Shown here one piece after another: positions 16,338 through 25,723 of a stretch of 64,000 nt of DNA; position 1 is the stretch's first letter, and every line of letters starts with the position of its first letter. The position numbers were made by a program, and so were the translations under genes. The DNA is from Glutamicibacter mishrai (lineage in GTDB: Bacteria; Actinomycetota; Actinomycetes; Actinomycetales; Micrococcaceae). Below the pieces are notes generated by a model. That model searched no databases. It saw only the letters and a program-made list of their open reading frames with translations, and was not told the DNA's origin. The stretch is taken from assembly GCF_012221945.1 (NCBI RefSeq), contig NZ_CP032549.1:3410001-3474000 (forward strand). Direction: 5' to 3'.

Positions 16338-17243
16338 CTAGCGCGAGTCGCTAGGGGACTGGGGAGTGTCATCGAGCATTGCGTCCTCGATGGCTTCATC
16401 GGTCAGGGATCCGTCGCGGCGGAACTTCTTTTCCTGCTTCGCGCGCACCTTGCGCACCTTGTGCACCGGTTCGTCGAAGCCCAGGGCCTTGGCTTCAGCC
16501 AGTTCGGCGGCATCCTCTGCGTTCAGCTTCTTCTGCTGGCGAGCGGCATACCAGAAGCCAACAAAGGCAAGGACACCGAAGGCGTACCACTGGAACTCAT
16601 AGGACAGGTGTGGTCCTTCATCCATGTCCGGCGCGTCCAAAGGCTGGGGCGCTGAGGCTGGAGCAGGACTTTCCTGGTACATGATGCCGTACGCGCCTTG
16701 GGCGATGTCGTAATCCACCTGTTGCGCATAGTCTTCCAGCTGGATTGAAGCGATCTGTCCCTCGGGAGCACCTCGGTCCAAGCGGACTTCACCGGGCTTC
16801 AAGCGAGCGAGCACCGTGACATTGCCCGACGGGGGAGCCGGCACCGTGTCAGGGTGTCCGTTCTCTTCGTCTCCGATGGGAAGGTAACCGCGGTCAATGA
16901 TGACTACCTCGCCCTGCGTGGTTCTGAAAGGAACGAGGACCTCGTAGCCCGGACGTCCAGCCTTGATGCGGTTTCTCGCGATGCGGGTGTCGTCGCTCAG
17001 GTAGGTGCCGGTGAGCTTCACGGTCATCCACGTCTTCTCTTCGGGAAGCATCTTGAACTTGTCCAGAGCCTGTGCTCCAGAAACGGGGTCGGCGAAGTAG
17101 TTGCGGTTAACGCGTTCAATCCCGGTCAGGGCCTGTTCCCTGCGGTTGGCCTGCCAATTGCCCAGGCTCACGCAGGCGGTAGCGAAGATGGCAACCAGTA
17201 CCAGCCAGCCCACCCAACGGGTGCTTGCTAGGAATCGATACAT
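16338..17243 (-). CDS. SURF1 family cytochrome oxidase assembly protein
   Basis: The 301-residue protein has an N-terminal helix (about 11-30), a periplasm-facing domain with the GYEVLVPF and IIDRGYLP signature strands, and a second helix near 217-238 followed by a charged tail. This is the two-helix layout of SURF1, which aids assembly of aa3-type cytochrome c oxidase. Its ATG directly abuts the TAA of the upstream small gene (TAAATG), with GGAGGC inside that gene as ribosome site. Confidence 0.9.
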   Translation of the reverse strand: MYRFLASTRWVGWLVLVAIFATACVSLGNWQANRREQALTGIERVNRNYFADPVSGAQALDKFKMLPEEKTWMTVKLTGTYLSDDTRIARNRIKAGRPGYEVLVPFRTTQGEVVIIDRGYLPIGDEENGHPDTVPAPPSGNVTVLARLKPGEVRLDRGAPEGQIASIQLEDYAQQVDYDIAQGAYGIMYQESPAPASAPQPLDAPDMDEGPHLSYEFQWYAFGVLAFVGFWYAARQQKKLNAEDAAELAEAKALGFDEPVHKVRKVRAKQEKKFRRDGSLTDEAIEDAMLDDTPQSPSDSR

Positions 17244-17489
17244 TTACTTGGCGCCTCCGGTAGCTTCTGGCAAGGGCAAGGTTTCCCGGTGCAACAGGCG
17301 CTCCTTGAGATAGGACTCCAGCCATTCCAGATGTTCGGGGCAAGCCAGCCAGATCTTGCGCCGCTCGGGGGTGTGGATTTTCGGGTTGTTCCATAGCAGT
17401 TGGTGCTCGGCACGGTTGCGGCACCCCTTGCGTGAGCACTGTACTTCGGCGCTGGCCTGCGGTTGTCCCAGCGAACCTAATAAATCCAC
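17244..17489 (-). CDS. Small Cys-containing conserved protein
   Basis: The 81-residue protein has a CSRKGCRNRAEH segment and a later WLACPEHLEWL segment, a C-x4-C ... C-P-E-H arrangement that suggests a small zinc-binding fold. Similar short proteins next to SURF1 in actinobacteria are sometimes mislabelled acetone carboxylase; I see no carboxylase features. The GTG overlaps the upstream DUF3099 stop by one base (TAGTG) and has AAGGAGGAC before it. It lies between DUF3099 and SURF1 in a tight three-gene operon. Confidence 0.75.
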   Translation of the reverse strand: MDLLGSLGQPQASAEVQCSRKGCRNRAEHQLLWNNPKIHTPERRKIWLACPEHLEWLESYLKERLLHRETLPLPEATGGAK

Positions 17490-17926
17490 TAGTCCTCCTT
17501 GGATGGGTTGCTGTGTGGCTCTACGAAGGTGCCGTCGATGATGTCGGCCTCGTCTTCTGATGGCTCGCTGCGAGTCGGCGGGGCAGGCAGCTGCTCGGGC
17601 TCCGCTGCCTTGTAGAACTCTGCAGGCGGTTCTCGCTTGGTCAGGTCTGCGCCACCGTTGGCGACAACCACCGCGATATACGGGAGGACAACGGCGCCGG
17701 CGATGAATACCCAGCGCAGCCAGCCGTCGAAGAAGAAGGCCAGAATGAAGCAGATCATGCGGATGGTCATCGAAATCGTGTATTTGCGCACACGGCTATC
17801 GCGTTCAGAAGTATGTGATTCACGCGCTTCGGTGATGCGGTGGACTTCCGGTTCACGAGAATCGTGATTCGTGGGCTCAAATGGCATGTAGATGACTTCG
17901 CTTTGCTGTACGGAAACTAGTCCCAT
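17489..17926 (-). CDS. DUF3099 membrane protein
   Basis: The 145-residue protein has an N-terminal VHRITEARESHTSERDSR segment, two hydrophobic helices (about 52-90) and an acidic Pro-rich tail, which is the DUF3099 pattern seen in actinobacteria. Function is unknown. The ATG at 17926 is used, but a second in-frame ATG at 17887 is equally possible; neither has a strong ribosome site. It is first gene of the DUF3099-small protein-SURF1 operon. Confidence 0.75.
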   Translation of the reverse strand: MGLVSVQQSEVIYMPFEPTNHDSREPEVHRITEARESHTSERDSRVRKYTISMTIRMICFILAFFFDGWLRWVFIAGAVVLPYIAVVVANGGADLTKREPPAEFYKAAEPEQLPAPPTRSEPSEDEADIIDGTFVEPHSNPSKED

Positions 17927-18062
17927 TGTCTCACTTGTGGCACTCAGAGTGTAATTTCTACGCGCTGTCGAAGCGGTAAAACTGGGCAGTAACTAATAGG
18001 ATTGATCACGGAGAAGCTACTTAACTAGGCAAAGTGCGTGACGCGAGGCCTCAGTCACATGA

Positions 18063-18824
<762 letters not shown>

Positions 18825-18894
18825 AGAGCTTTCTGGCAGCGCATAGCGCTGCATGAGATTAAATTTTCCCTAAGATCCAAGGAGAACATTCGAG

Positions 18895-19644
18895 ATGACT
18901 GAATTCAAAGGCGCCGTAGTTACCGGTTCCTCGCGCGGCATTGGCGCAGTAACCGCACAGCTTCTGGCTGAGCAGGGTATCGGCGTTGTAGTCAACTACC
19001 GCGCCAAGGCGCCACGCGCCAACAAGATCGTTGCCGCTATTGAGGAAAAGGGCGGCAAGGCTGTCGCCGTCGGCGCCGACCTCACGACCCCAGAGGGCCC
19101 AGTAGCCCTCGTGGACGCAGCAGTTGAGAACTTCGGCTCGCTCGACGTCGTGGTGCTGAACGCTTCGGGCGGCATGGAAACCTCGATGGGGGAGAACTAC
19201 GCTCTCCGCCTGAACCGTGACGCCCAGGTAGCCATGCTAGAAGCGGCTTTGCCAAAAATGAGCGAAGGTGGACGCGTCGTTTTCGTCACCAGCCACCAGG
19301 CACACTTCATCAACGATGTGTCCACCATGGACGCCTATGACGCAGTAGCGAAGTCCAAGCGTGCCGGCGAAGACGCGTTGCGCGAAATGATCCCGCAGCT
19401 GACCGAAAAGAACATCAGCTTCGTTGTCGTCTCAGGCGACATGATCGAGGGCACCATCACCGCTACCTTGCTCAACCGCATGGAGCCAGGAGCCATCGAC
19501 GCCCGCCGCGAAGCAGCAGGCAAGCTGTACTCCGTCGAAGAATTCGGTGCTGAAGTCGCCAAGATGGTTTTCGCTGACGTCGAGACCGGCCACACCGAAC
19601 TGGTTGGCGGCGCAGGAGACTTCCTGAAGCAGGCTGGCAAATAA
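18895..19644 (+). CDS. SDR family oxidoreductase with unusual active-site spacing
   Basis: The 249-residue protein has the SDR nucleotide motif TGSSRGIG (residues 11-18) and the LNASGG variant of NNAG. The active site is atypical. Ser133 is followed by Tyr148 after 15 residues rather than 13, and the nearest lysines are at 153 and 155, giving Y-x4-K or Y-x6-K instead of Y-x3-K. Y-x6-K is the FabI/InhA spacing, but overall it looks like a classical SDR. Substrate unknown; the position after fabG suggests acyl chain metabolism. AAGGAG lies at 18878-18883. Confidence 0.75.
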   Translation: MTEFKGAVVTGSSRGIGAVTAQLLAEQGIGVVVNYRAKAPRANKIVAAIEEKGGKAVAVGADLTTPEGPVALVDAAVENFGSLDVVVLNASGGMETSMGENYALRLNRDAQVAMLEAALPKMSEGGRVVFVTSHQAHFINDVSTMDAYDAVAKSKRAGEDALREMIPQLTEKNISFVVVSGDMIEGTITATLLNRMEPGAIDARREAAGKLYSVEEFGAEVAKMVFADVETGHTELVGGAGDFLKQAGK

Positions 19645-19674
19645 TCCAGGCTGATTGCCCCGGGTTATTTCAAC

Positions 19675-19719
19675 AGCTGGTGCCCGGTCCCTGCATGGGG
19701 CCGGGCACCAGCTAGTTTT
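19675..19719 (+). terminator. Terminator after the fabG-SDR pair
   Basis: AGCTGGTGCCCGG pairs with CCGGGCACCAGCT (19675-19713), followed by AGTTTTCC. It is a strong GC-rich stem 30 bases past the SDR stop. Confidence 0.85.
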
Positions 19720-19737
19720 CCTGGCCATTAAAGAACT

Positions 19738-19776
19738 ATGCCGGAGATCCCCAAAGGAGGATCTCCGGCATTTTTC
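19738..19776. terminator. Second hairpin between convergent SDR and VanW genes
   Basis: ATGCCGGAGATCC and GGATCTCCGGCAT form a perfect 13-bp stem with TTTTTC on the forward side. It lies 13 bases past the VanW stop, and probably serves the leftward gene as well, though its T-run is on the forward strand. Confidence 0.75.
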
Positions 19777-19788
19777 AGTGGTCAGCGA

Positions 19789-21531
19789 TTACGGCTTTTT
19801 GCCGCAGACGATCTTGTTCCATGGGCTGTAGGTCCAGCTCTTGGTTTCTGCTGGCAGCTTCTTGGAGCCGTCGAAGGTTTCGCGATAGCGGGTGATGTCG
19901 ATGGTGAAGCCCTTTTGGCCGCCGGATTCAGCAACGCACTTTTCAGCTTCGTTGTACTTGGTCTCGGGGTCGGTCTGGTTGTATTTGCCAGAGCTCTTCT
20001 GCGAGACATCCCAGTACTTCGTCGACCATAGGCGGGTGTGTACGGCATCGTCGGAAACCCAAGCCTGTACCATCACGCCGTACGGGGTGTTGTTCTCCCA
20101 GATCATATCGATCTGCCCTTCCCAGAGGGTGGCTTCGCGGCCTGCAGGGTAGCGGTCGAACCAGCGCGAGTGCGGCTGGTGGGTGATGTCGTCATAGCCG
20201 GCAAGGAATCCGACGTTGTACATCATCGTGGAAATCTGCGACAGACCGCCGCCCACTGCTTCCGAGCTGAAACCGTTCTCAACGACGCCGGAGCTATAGT
20301 AGCCGTTGGCGGTGGTGATCGGCCCCAGGGTGTTCAGCAACGAGAAGCGTTCGCCCGGCTTCACGATAACGCCAGTGACCCGCGCTGCGCCAGCCTTGAG
20401 GTTCTTGGTACGAACGGTATCAGAAGCAGGGTACGGGGTCGAGAAGTCAACGATCGGCTCCTTGATTCCCAGCTTCTTTGCTTCAGCAGTAGTGAAGTCA
20501 GCCTCGGTCTCAGTCATCTTGACCTCAGCTGTGCGGTTATCGGTAGCAGTTGCTGCCAATACCTTGGCTCCCAAGCCTTCGGTTTCCAGTGAAAGGCCGT
20601 TGCTGGAATCCTGGATGGATGGCTTGCCGTTCTTCAGGACGATTTTCGCGTCCTTGGCGGTACTTGAAAGTTCCGAGTTCTTGGTGGCAGCCTTGTACAG
20701 CTTCTTGTCATCGAGGGTGATGGCAGGAGCCCCGTCCTTGGGCGCGTACGTTGCAGCTGCAGCGATGGACGCAGCGGACAGGTTGGCTTTCTTATCGCCG
20801 GATACCAATGTCACGTCGCCCTTGAGCAGCTTTTTCGCTTGGTCGTCGTAGAACTTCTGCAAAGTGTCAGCTGAAATCTCAGGCTTTACTACCTGTGCAG
20901 GAAGGTCGATCGGCGAGCCGTCAATCGACCAGTCTTCACTGATCTTTTCGACGGCGCCTTCGGTGTCCAAAGCGACACCGTCAACTGGCGTGGAGAGCTT
21001 GGCCATTCCGTCGGCGAATTCGATCTTGCCTTCGGTGACATCAGCGTTGGCCTTCTTGGCTAAGGCCTCGACCTGGCTCGACAACTTCTCCTTGTCGACG
21101 TTCAGTTCCGGGGTGACCTCGTAATCGCCAGTCAGGCGTTCATAGAGCTTGACGGGATTGACTTCATAGGAAGTCAGATCCTTTACGGTGTCATCGGTAT
21201 TAAGGCTCAGGCCCGCCTTGGCAGGATCAACGGTGTAGTCCTTGCCGTTCACTTTTACCTTGATGGGTTCCTGCGCCAACGGTGAGACTACGCGCTCAAT
21301 TTCCGCACGTGCCTCATCGCTGTTCATCGAGCCGATATTGACGCCTGCAATGGAAGCGTTGGCCGGTACTTGCGAACTGATGAACGCGGCTGCGCCAAAG
21401 TACGCCGCAACTACTGCCACAGCACAAGAACCGCCAATGATCCAAGGCTTGGCCTTGCTCTTTGACTTCTTCTTATCCTGCGAGGAATTCGTAGGCGTAG
21501 TGGGGGTACTGTCCTGATCAGGGGTCTGCAC
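19789..21531 (-). CDS. VanW family protein with peptidoglycan-binding-like repeats
   Basis: The 580-residue protein has a short Lys-rich cytosolic tail, one membrane helix (about 30-52), two putative peptidoglycan-binding-type (YoaR-like) domains over about 60-350, and a VanW domain near 385-510 with the RVTGVIVKPGERFS and EAVGGGLSQISTMMYN motifs. Proteins of this design are cell-wall associated; VanW itself has no established activity. It starts at GTG 21531. It is 163 bases downstream of serB on the same strand. Confidence 0.85.
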   Translation of the reverse strand: MQTPDQDSTPTTPTNSSQDKKKSKSKAKPWIIGGSCAVAVVAAYFGAAAFISSQVPANASIAGVNIGSMNSDEARAEIERVVSPLAQEPIKVKVNGKDYTVDPAKAGLSLNTDDTVKDLTSYEVNPVKLYERLTGDYEVTPELNVDKEKLSSQVEALAKKANADVTEGKIEFADGMAKLSTPVDGVALDTEGAVEKISEDWSIDGSPIDLPAQVVKPEISADTLQKFYDDQAKKLLKGDVTLVSGDKKANLSAASIAAAATYAPKDGAPAITLDDKKLYKAATKNSELSSTAKDAKIVLKNGKPSIQDSSNGLSLETEGLGAKVLAATATDNRTAEVKMTETEADFTTAEAKKLGIKEPIVDFSTPYPASDTVRTKNLKAGAARVTGVIVKPGERFSLLNTLGPITTANGYYSSGVVENGFSSEAVGGGLSQISTMMYNVGFLAGYDDITHQPHSRWFDRYPAGREATLWEGQIDMIWENNTPYGVMVQAWVSDDAVHTRLWSTKYWDVSQKSSGKYNQTDPETKYNEAEKCVAESGGQKGFTIDITRYRETFDGSKKLPAETKSWTYSPWNKIVCGKKP

Positions 21532-21694
21532 TGGATTTAGAGTTCTTTCGAAAAGCGTTAGGATTCAGCCGCTAGGTCGAGGTATCTACCACAGGCCATT
21601 AAGGCGTCTAGAGAAAATACTAACCGCTGGAACAACCGATAGCCGTGCAGTGAGGCTCTATTCACTCGAATTGTTATCGAGTTGTTGGATTCGT

Positions 21695-22615
21695 TTAGTT
21701 CAAGTCATCCAGCACGAGATCGGCAATCACGTCGAGGCGGCCGAAATCCAGCCGAACGTCAGCCTGATCGCGAAGTGCGGGCTTCGCATTAAACGCGATG
21801 CCCAAGCCGGCGGCCGACACCATGTCGAGATCATTGGCACCATCACCCGCGGCAATGGTCGCCGTCAGCGGTATCCCGTGCTCTGAGGACCAAGCGCGAA
21901 GCTTTGCTTCTTTCATCTGGCGGTCGACGATCTGGCCATGGACGGTACCGTCAAGTACGCCGTCGGTAATGCCCAGCGTGTTAGCCAACGCGTGGTCCAA
22001 GCCCAATTCCACGGCCAGAGGGTCTAGGATCTGCTGGAATCCTCCGGAGACAACCGCGACCTTGTGGCCAGCGGCGTGGAAACGGCGAACCAGGGATGGC
22101 GCGCCATCTGAGAAGATGATACGTTGGCCAACTTCTGCAAGTACCGAGTCCGGCAGATCCTTGAGGGTTGCCACGCGTTGGATGAGTGACTGCGCAAAAT
22201 CCAGCTCGCCGCGCATGGCGGCTTCGGTGACTTCAGCGACCTCCTTTTCCCGGCCGGCATGGGCAGCCAGAAGTTCAATGACTTCCTGCTTGATCAGTGT
22301 GGAATCAACATCCATGAGCAGCAACAGCTGAGGCGCTGAAGAAAGCTCTTCAGGAACCACTGCCAGGCAGATATCGGAATATCCCACAGTGCCTGCCGAG
22401 ACATGGCGATCAACAAATTCGGTCGCAAGCTGCTGGACCTGTGCTTGTGACCCCTCACCGAGTTGTGCCTTGGCCACAAGGCGCTCTTCGCTGGATTTGA
22501 CGATGAGCTCCTGCCCCTGCGGAATCAGTTGTTCTGCGACAGCAAGGACAAGTAGATCCTGAAAGTGATCGCGAGGGAAGGAAGGACGGGAGACAAAAAC
22601 CAGAGATGAAGCCAT
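21695..22615 (-). CDS. serB: Phosphoserine phosphatase
   Basis: SerB hydrolyses O-phosphoserine in the last step of serine synthesis. The 306-residue product has an N-terminal region of about 95 residues, then the HAD motifs DVDSTL (motif I), VSGGF (motif II) and GDGANDLDMV (motif III), which fit SerB. ATG 22615 (MASSLVFVSRP) is chosen over an ATG-like start 18 codons earlier. The gene is divergent from an ABC ATPase gene; about 120 bases lie between the starts. Confidence 0.93.
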   Translation of the reverse strand: MASSLVFVSRPSFPRDHFQDLLVLAVAEQLIPQGQELIVKSSEERLVAKAQLGEGSQAQVQQLATEFVDRHVSAGTVGYSDICLAVVPEELSSAPQLLLLMDVDSTLIKQEVIELLAAHAGREKEVAEVTEAAMRGELDFAQSLIQRVATLKDLPDSVLAEVGQRIIFSDGAPSLVRRFHAAGHKVAVVSGGFQQILDPLAVELGLDHALANTLGITDGVLDGTVHGQIVDRQMKEAKLRAWSSEHGIPLTATIAAGDGANDLDMVSAAGLGIAFNAKPALRDQADVRLDFGRLDVIADLVLDDLN

Positions 22616-22738
22616 GCATCCATTTTTCAATGATTCAGCTATTGCGACCAAACATGACGGAGAAGACACTTGAATAATCGGGGGATTATGGGTGATTCAA
22701 TTAGTGAATTAGCAACGAAAAGTCTAGTCTTGAATACC

Positions 22739-23524
22739 ATGAGCGAAGTGCTAACTTTCAAAGATGTCAGCGTGGTACGCGGGCGAAAAGAACTGCTCAA
22801 GGACGTGTCCTGGGAAGTTAAAGAAGGACAGCGGTGGATCGTTGTCGGACCCAACGGGGCCGGCAAATCTACCTTGATGAATATCGCAGCCACTCGGTTG
22901 CACCCAACCCTAGGCACAGCCGATATTCTCGGCGAACGTCTAGGACGCGTGTCGGTCTTCGATCTTCGCCCACTGATCGGCTTGAGCTCGGCGCTGGTCG
23001 CTAACTCGATTCCAGCTAACGAAAAGGCTTTGAATGTAGTTCTGACTGCAGCGTACGGCATGACCGGCCGCTGGCGTGAGAAGTACGAAAAACTCGATGA
23101 ACGCCGCGCCTTCCGCCTGCTGCACGAGTGGGGCATGTCCACGTTCATGAACCAGCCATTCGGCAAGCTTTCCGAGGGCGAACGCAAGCGTGTGCTCATT
23201 GCGCGTGCACTGATGACCGATCCGGAACTGCTCATCCTCGATGAGCCAGCCGCCGGTCTGGATCTTGCCGGACGCGAAGAGCTTGTCGCGCAGATGTCGG
23301 AGCTGGCTGCCGATGAAGATGCGCCTGCTCTCGTTTTGGTCACCCACCATCTGGAGGAAGTTCCTGCCGGGTTCACGCACATCCTAATGATGCGTGACGG
23401 CCAGGTGGTCGCTGCTGGCGAGATCGATTCCACCCTGACCGAGGAAAACCTCGAACTGACTTACGGCATGAAGTTGAAGCTACGCCGTGAAGGCGGACGC
23501 TACTCGGCATTCGCCGGCGCATAA
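22739..23524 (+). CDS. ABC transporter ATP-binding protein (single, no permease nearby)
   Basis: The 261-residue protein contains Walker A GPNGAGKST, signature LSEGERKRV and Walker B LLILDEPAAGLD. No permease or binding protein is adjacent. This type (YlmA/YbbA-like iron-chelate-type ATPase) occurs alone in many actinobacteria, and its partner is unknown. ATG 22739 has no ribosome site; a TAGTCT hexamer 8 bases upstream could be a -10 box for a leaderless message. A frame extends further upstream but without family-like sequence. Confidence 0.8.
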   Translation: MSEVLTFKDVSVVRGRKELLKDVSWEVKEGQRWIVVGPNGAGKSTLMNIAATRLHPTLGTADILGERLGRVSVFDLRPLIGLSSALVANSIPANEKALNVVLTAAYGMTGRWREKYEKLDERRAFRLLHEWGMSTFMNQPFGKLSEGERKRVLIARALMTDPELLILDEPAAGLDLAGREELVAQMSELAADEDAPALVLVTHHLEEVPAGFTHILMMRDGQVVAAGEIDSTLTEENLELTYGMKLKLRREGGRYSAFAGA

Positions 23525-23552
23525 AAGAACGAATTAGAGGAGAAGCTTCTAC

Positions 23553-24350
23553 GTGGTTGAGTTTTGGCGTGAAGCCCTCATCTTCATTGGTGGCCTGTGG
23601 GCCGGAACGATCAACACTGTTGTCGGTTCCGGCACGCTGGTCACCTTTCCAATTCTGGTGGCCCTGGGCACGGCCCCAGTCAATGCAGTAGTTTCAAACG
23701 CGATGGGCCTTGTTGCCGGTGGATTCTCCGGTGCTTGGGGCTATCGCCGGGAAGCCGCCAGCGTCAAGAAAACGCTGCTCAAGCTTGTACCAGTCTCGCT
23801 GGTTGGTGGCTTGATCGGTTCGTTGCTGCTGCTGAACTTGCCTGAATCGGTATTCGGAGTGGTCGCGCCGATCCTTTTGGTCTGTGCGTTGATTCTGGTC
23901 ATCTTCCAGCCACGATTGGCTAAGTGGGCGAAGTCCCGCCAGGCCGCCAGGGGCGGGACTGATCCTGATGATGCGGACCGGGCCAAGATTCCTGCCATCC
24001 TGTATGTTTTGGTATTTATTATCGGCGTCTATGGTGGTTATTTCACCGCCGCCCAGGGCGTCTTGCTCATGGCCGTCTTCGGGGTATTCCTGCAGGCCTC
24101 CCTGCAGCAGTCCAACGCCATCAAGGTCATCCTGTCCTTGATCGTGAACCTCATGGCTGCCGTCATGTATCTGATCATTGCTCCAGAGCGCATCAACTGG
24201 TTGATTGTCCTCTTGATCGCCGTGGGCTCGCTGATCGGTGGCTTTATCGGCGCCAAAATCGGTCGCAAGCTCTCTCCGGGGTGGCTGCGCGGCATCATCG
24301 TTGTCCTCGGTGTCATCGCACTGGTCAATATGCTATTGAAGTTGGTTTGA
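23553..24350 (+). CDS. TauE/SafE family sulfite exporter-like permease
   Basis: The 265-residue protein has about eight hydrophobic segments. The first carries GLWAGTINTVVGSGTLVTFP, the repeat motif of TSUP (TauE/SafE) transporters, and a second copy-like GVYGGYFTAAQG lies mid-protein. These move sulfite, organosulfonates or other small anions; substrate unknown. GTG 23553 follows GAGGAG. It is 28 bases after the ABC ATPase gene and likely co-transcribed. Confidence 0.88.
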   Translation: MVEFWREALIFIGGLWAGTINTVVGSGTLVTFPILVALGTAPVNAVVSNAMGLVAGGFSGAWGYRREAASVKKTLLKLVPVSLVGGLIGSLLLLNLPESVFGVVAPILLVCALILVIFQPRLAKWAKSRQAARGGTDPDDADRAKIPAILYVLVFIIGVYGGYFTAAQGVLLMAVFGVFLQASLQQSNAIKVILSLIVNLMAAVMYLIIAPERINWLIVLLIAVGSLIGGFIGAKIGRKLSPGWLRGIIVVLGVIALVNMLLKLV

Positions 24351-24354
24351 TTCA

Positions 24355-25188
24355 GTGACGGAAATTCTCAATCCAGAACGGATTCTGCACGTCGAAGATC
24401 TCCAGGACTCGCGTCTTGATGAATATCTGAGGCTGTCGGAAGCCCACCTGCGGATGCGCACCGATGTTGAAAATGGCCTCTACATCGCCGAAAGCACCAA
24501 AGTTGTCCAGCGTGCTATCAACGCCGGCCATGTTCCTCGCAGTTTCCTTCTTGCTGAAAAGCATCTGGGGCAGTTGACCGAGGAATTCAATCGTTTCCCA
24601 ACAGCACCCATTTTCATCGGCGATGACCGGCAGCTGGAAGATCTTGTCGGCTTCCACCTGCATCGTGGTGCCATGGCCGCGATGAATCGCCCCGAACCAC
24701 TGGACTTGGACAAGGTGCTGGAGAACAGCTCCCGTATCGCAATCCTCGAAGACATCGCGGATCACACCAATTTGGGCGCCATCATTCGATCGGCCTCCGG
24801 GCTAGGTGTCGATGCCGTATTACTGACGCCCAAGTGCGTGGATCCTTGGTATCGACGCAGCGCACGCGTATCCATGGGTACCGTATTTGATCTGCCTTGG
24901 GTTCGACTTGAAAGCTGGCCACAGGATTTGGACAAGCTCAAGTCGCATGGCTATGAACTGCTGGCCATGGAACTGACCGAGGATGCTGTGGCTTTGAATG
25001 ATGTCCACCTCGCCCCGGGGCAGAAGGTTGCGATGATCCTCGGCAACGAAGGCAGGGGAGTAACCCAGGAAGCCTTGGGTTCCGTGGACCGAACGGTGAT
25101 CATTCCGATGCATCGTGACGTCGATTCGCTCAACGTTGGTGCGGCAAGTGCAATCGCCTTCTGGCATTTGTGTTCCGCCCCACGTTGA
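24355..25188 (+). CDS. TrmH/SpoU family RNA 2'-O-methyltransferase
   Basis: The 277-residue SPOUT-fold enzyme has an N-terminal substrate-binding region (about 1-110) and a C-terminal knot with EDIADHTNLGAIIR, LGNEGRGV and the MHRDVDSLNVGAASAIAFW motifs. It methylates a ribose in tRNA or rRNA; the exact target is not decided by sequence. GTG 24355 lies 5 bases past the TauE stop, so the three genes from 22739 probably form one operon. Confidence 0.9.
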   Translation: MTEILNPERILHVEDLQDSRLDEYLRLSEAHLRMRTDVENGLYIAESTKVVQRAINAGHVPRSFLLAEKHLGQLTEEFNRFPTAPIFIGDDRQLEDLVGFHLHRGAMAAMNRPEPLDLDKVLENSSRIAILEDIADHTNLGAIIRSASGLGVDAVLLTPKCVDPWYRRSARVSMGTVFDLPWVRLESWPQDLDKLKSHGYELLAMELTEDAVALNDVHLAPGQKVAMILGNEGRGVTQEALGSVDRTVIIPMHRDVDSLNVGAASAIAFWHLCSAPR

Positions 25189-25334
25189 GCTGGTTCTCCT
25201 GAGTGCTCAATGTGCGATAGGATGTAATGTCTGTGTGTTGCAGGTTCAGTAACGAATGTTGTACTGCACGGCGAATTTCCGAGTAATTAGCTGCTGGCAA
25301 AATCCAGTGGCCATAAACATGAAGGTGTATAGCT

Positions 25335-25592
25335 ATGAAGGCTGATATCCATCCAAATTACGCCGCTGTGGTTTTCAACGACCTGGCATCCGGCGAAAAG
25401 ATCCTGACCCGTTCGACCGCAACTTCGGACAAGACCATCGAGTGGGAAGACGGCAACACTTACCCAGTGATTGACGTTGAAATCTCGGCTGCTTCGCACC
25501 CGTTCTACACCGGTAAGCAGCGCATCATGGACACCGCTGGTCGTGTCGAGCGCTTCAACGCCCGCTTCAAGGGCTTCGGCGGCAAGAAGTAA
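25335..25592 (+). CDS. rpmE2: 50S ribosomal protein L31 type B (zinc-independent)
   Basis: The 85-residue protein starts MKADIHPNY and includes the HPFYTG and RVERFNARF segments of L31. It lacks the CxxC zinc motif, which marks the type B paralogue usually made when zinc is scarce. I do not see a Zur-like inverted repeat in the 146 bases upstream, so regulation by zinc is not supported here; it may be the main L31. GAAGGTG precedes the ATG. Confidence 0.95.
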   Translation: MKADIHPNYAAVVFNDLASGEKILTRSTATSDKTIEWEDGNTYPVIDVEISAASHPFYTGKQRIMDTAGRVERFNARFKGFGGKK

Positions 25593-25616
25593 TACTTCGC
25601 CCCTCGCAAGCTTTAT

Positions 25617-25659
25617 GCGGCGTGTTTCCAGTTTTCTGGAAACACGCCGCTGCTGTTTT
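25617..25659 (+). terminator. Terminator after rpmE2
   Basis: GCGGCGTGTTTCCAG pairs perfectly with CTGGAAACACGCCGC, followed by TGCTGTTTT. It lies 25 bases past the stop. Confidence 0.92.
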
Positions 25660-25723
25660 AACTGCGTGGTGAGCTCTGCGATGGAGTGTCCAGGTGAAAG
25701 ATGCGCAGGGATAGAATGAAAAC

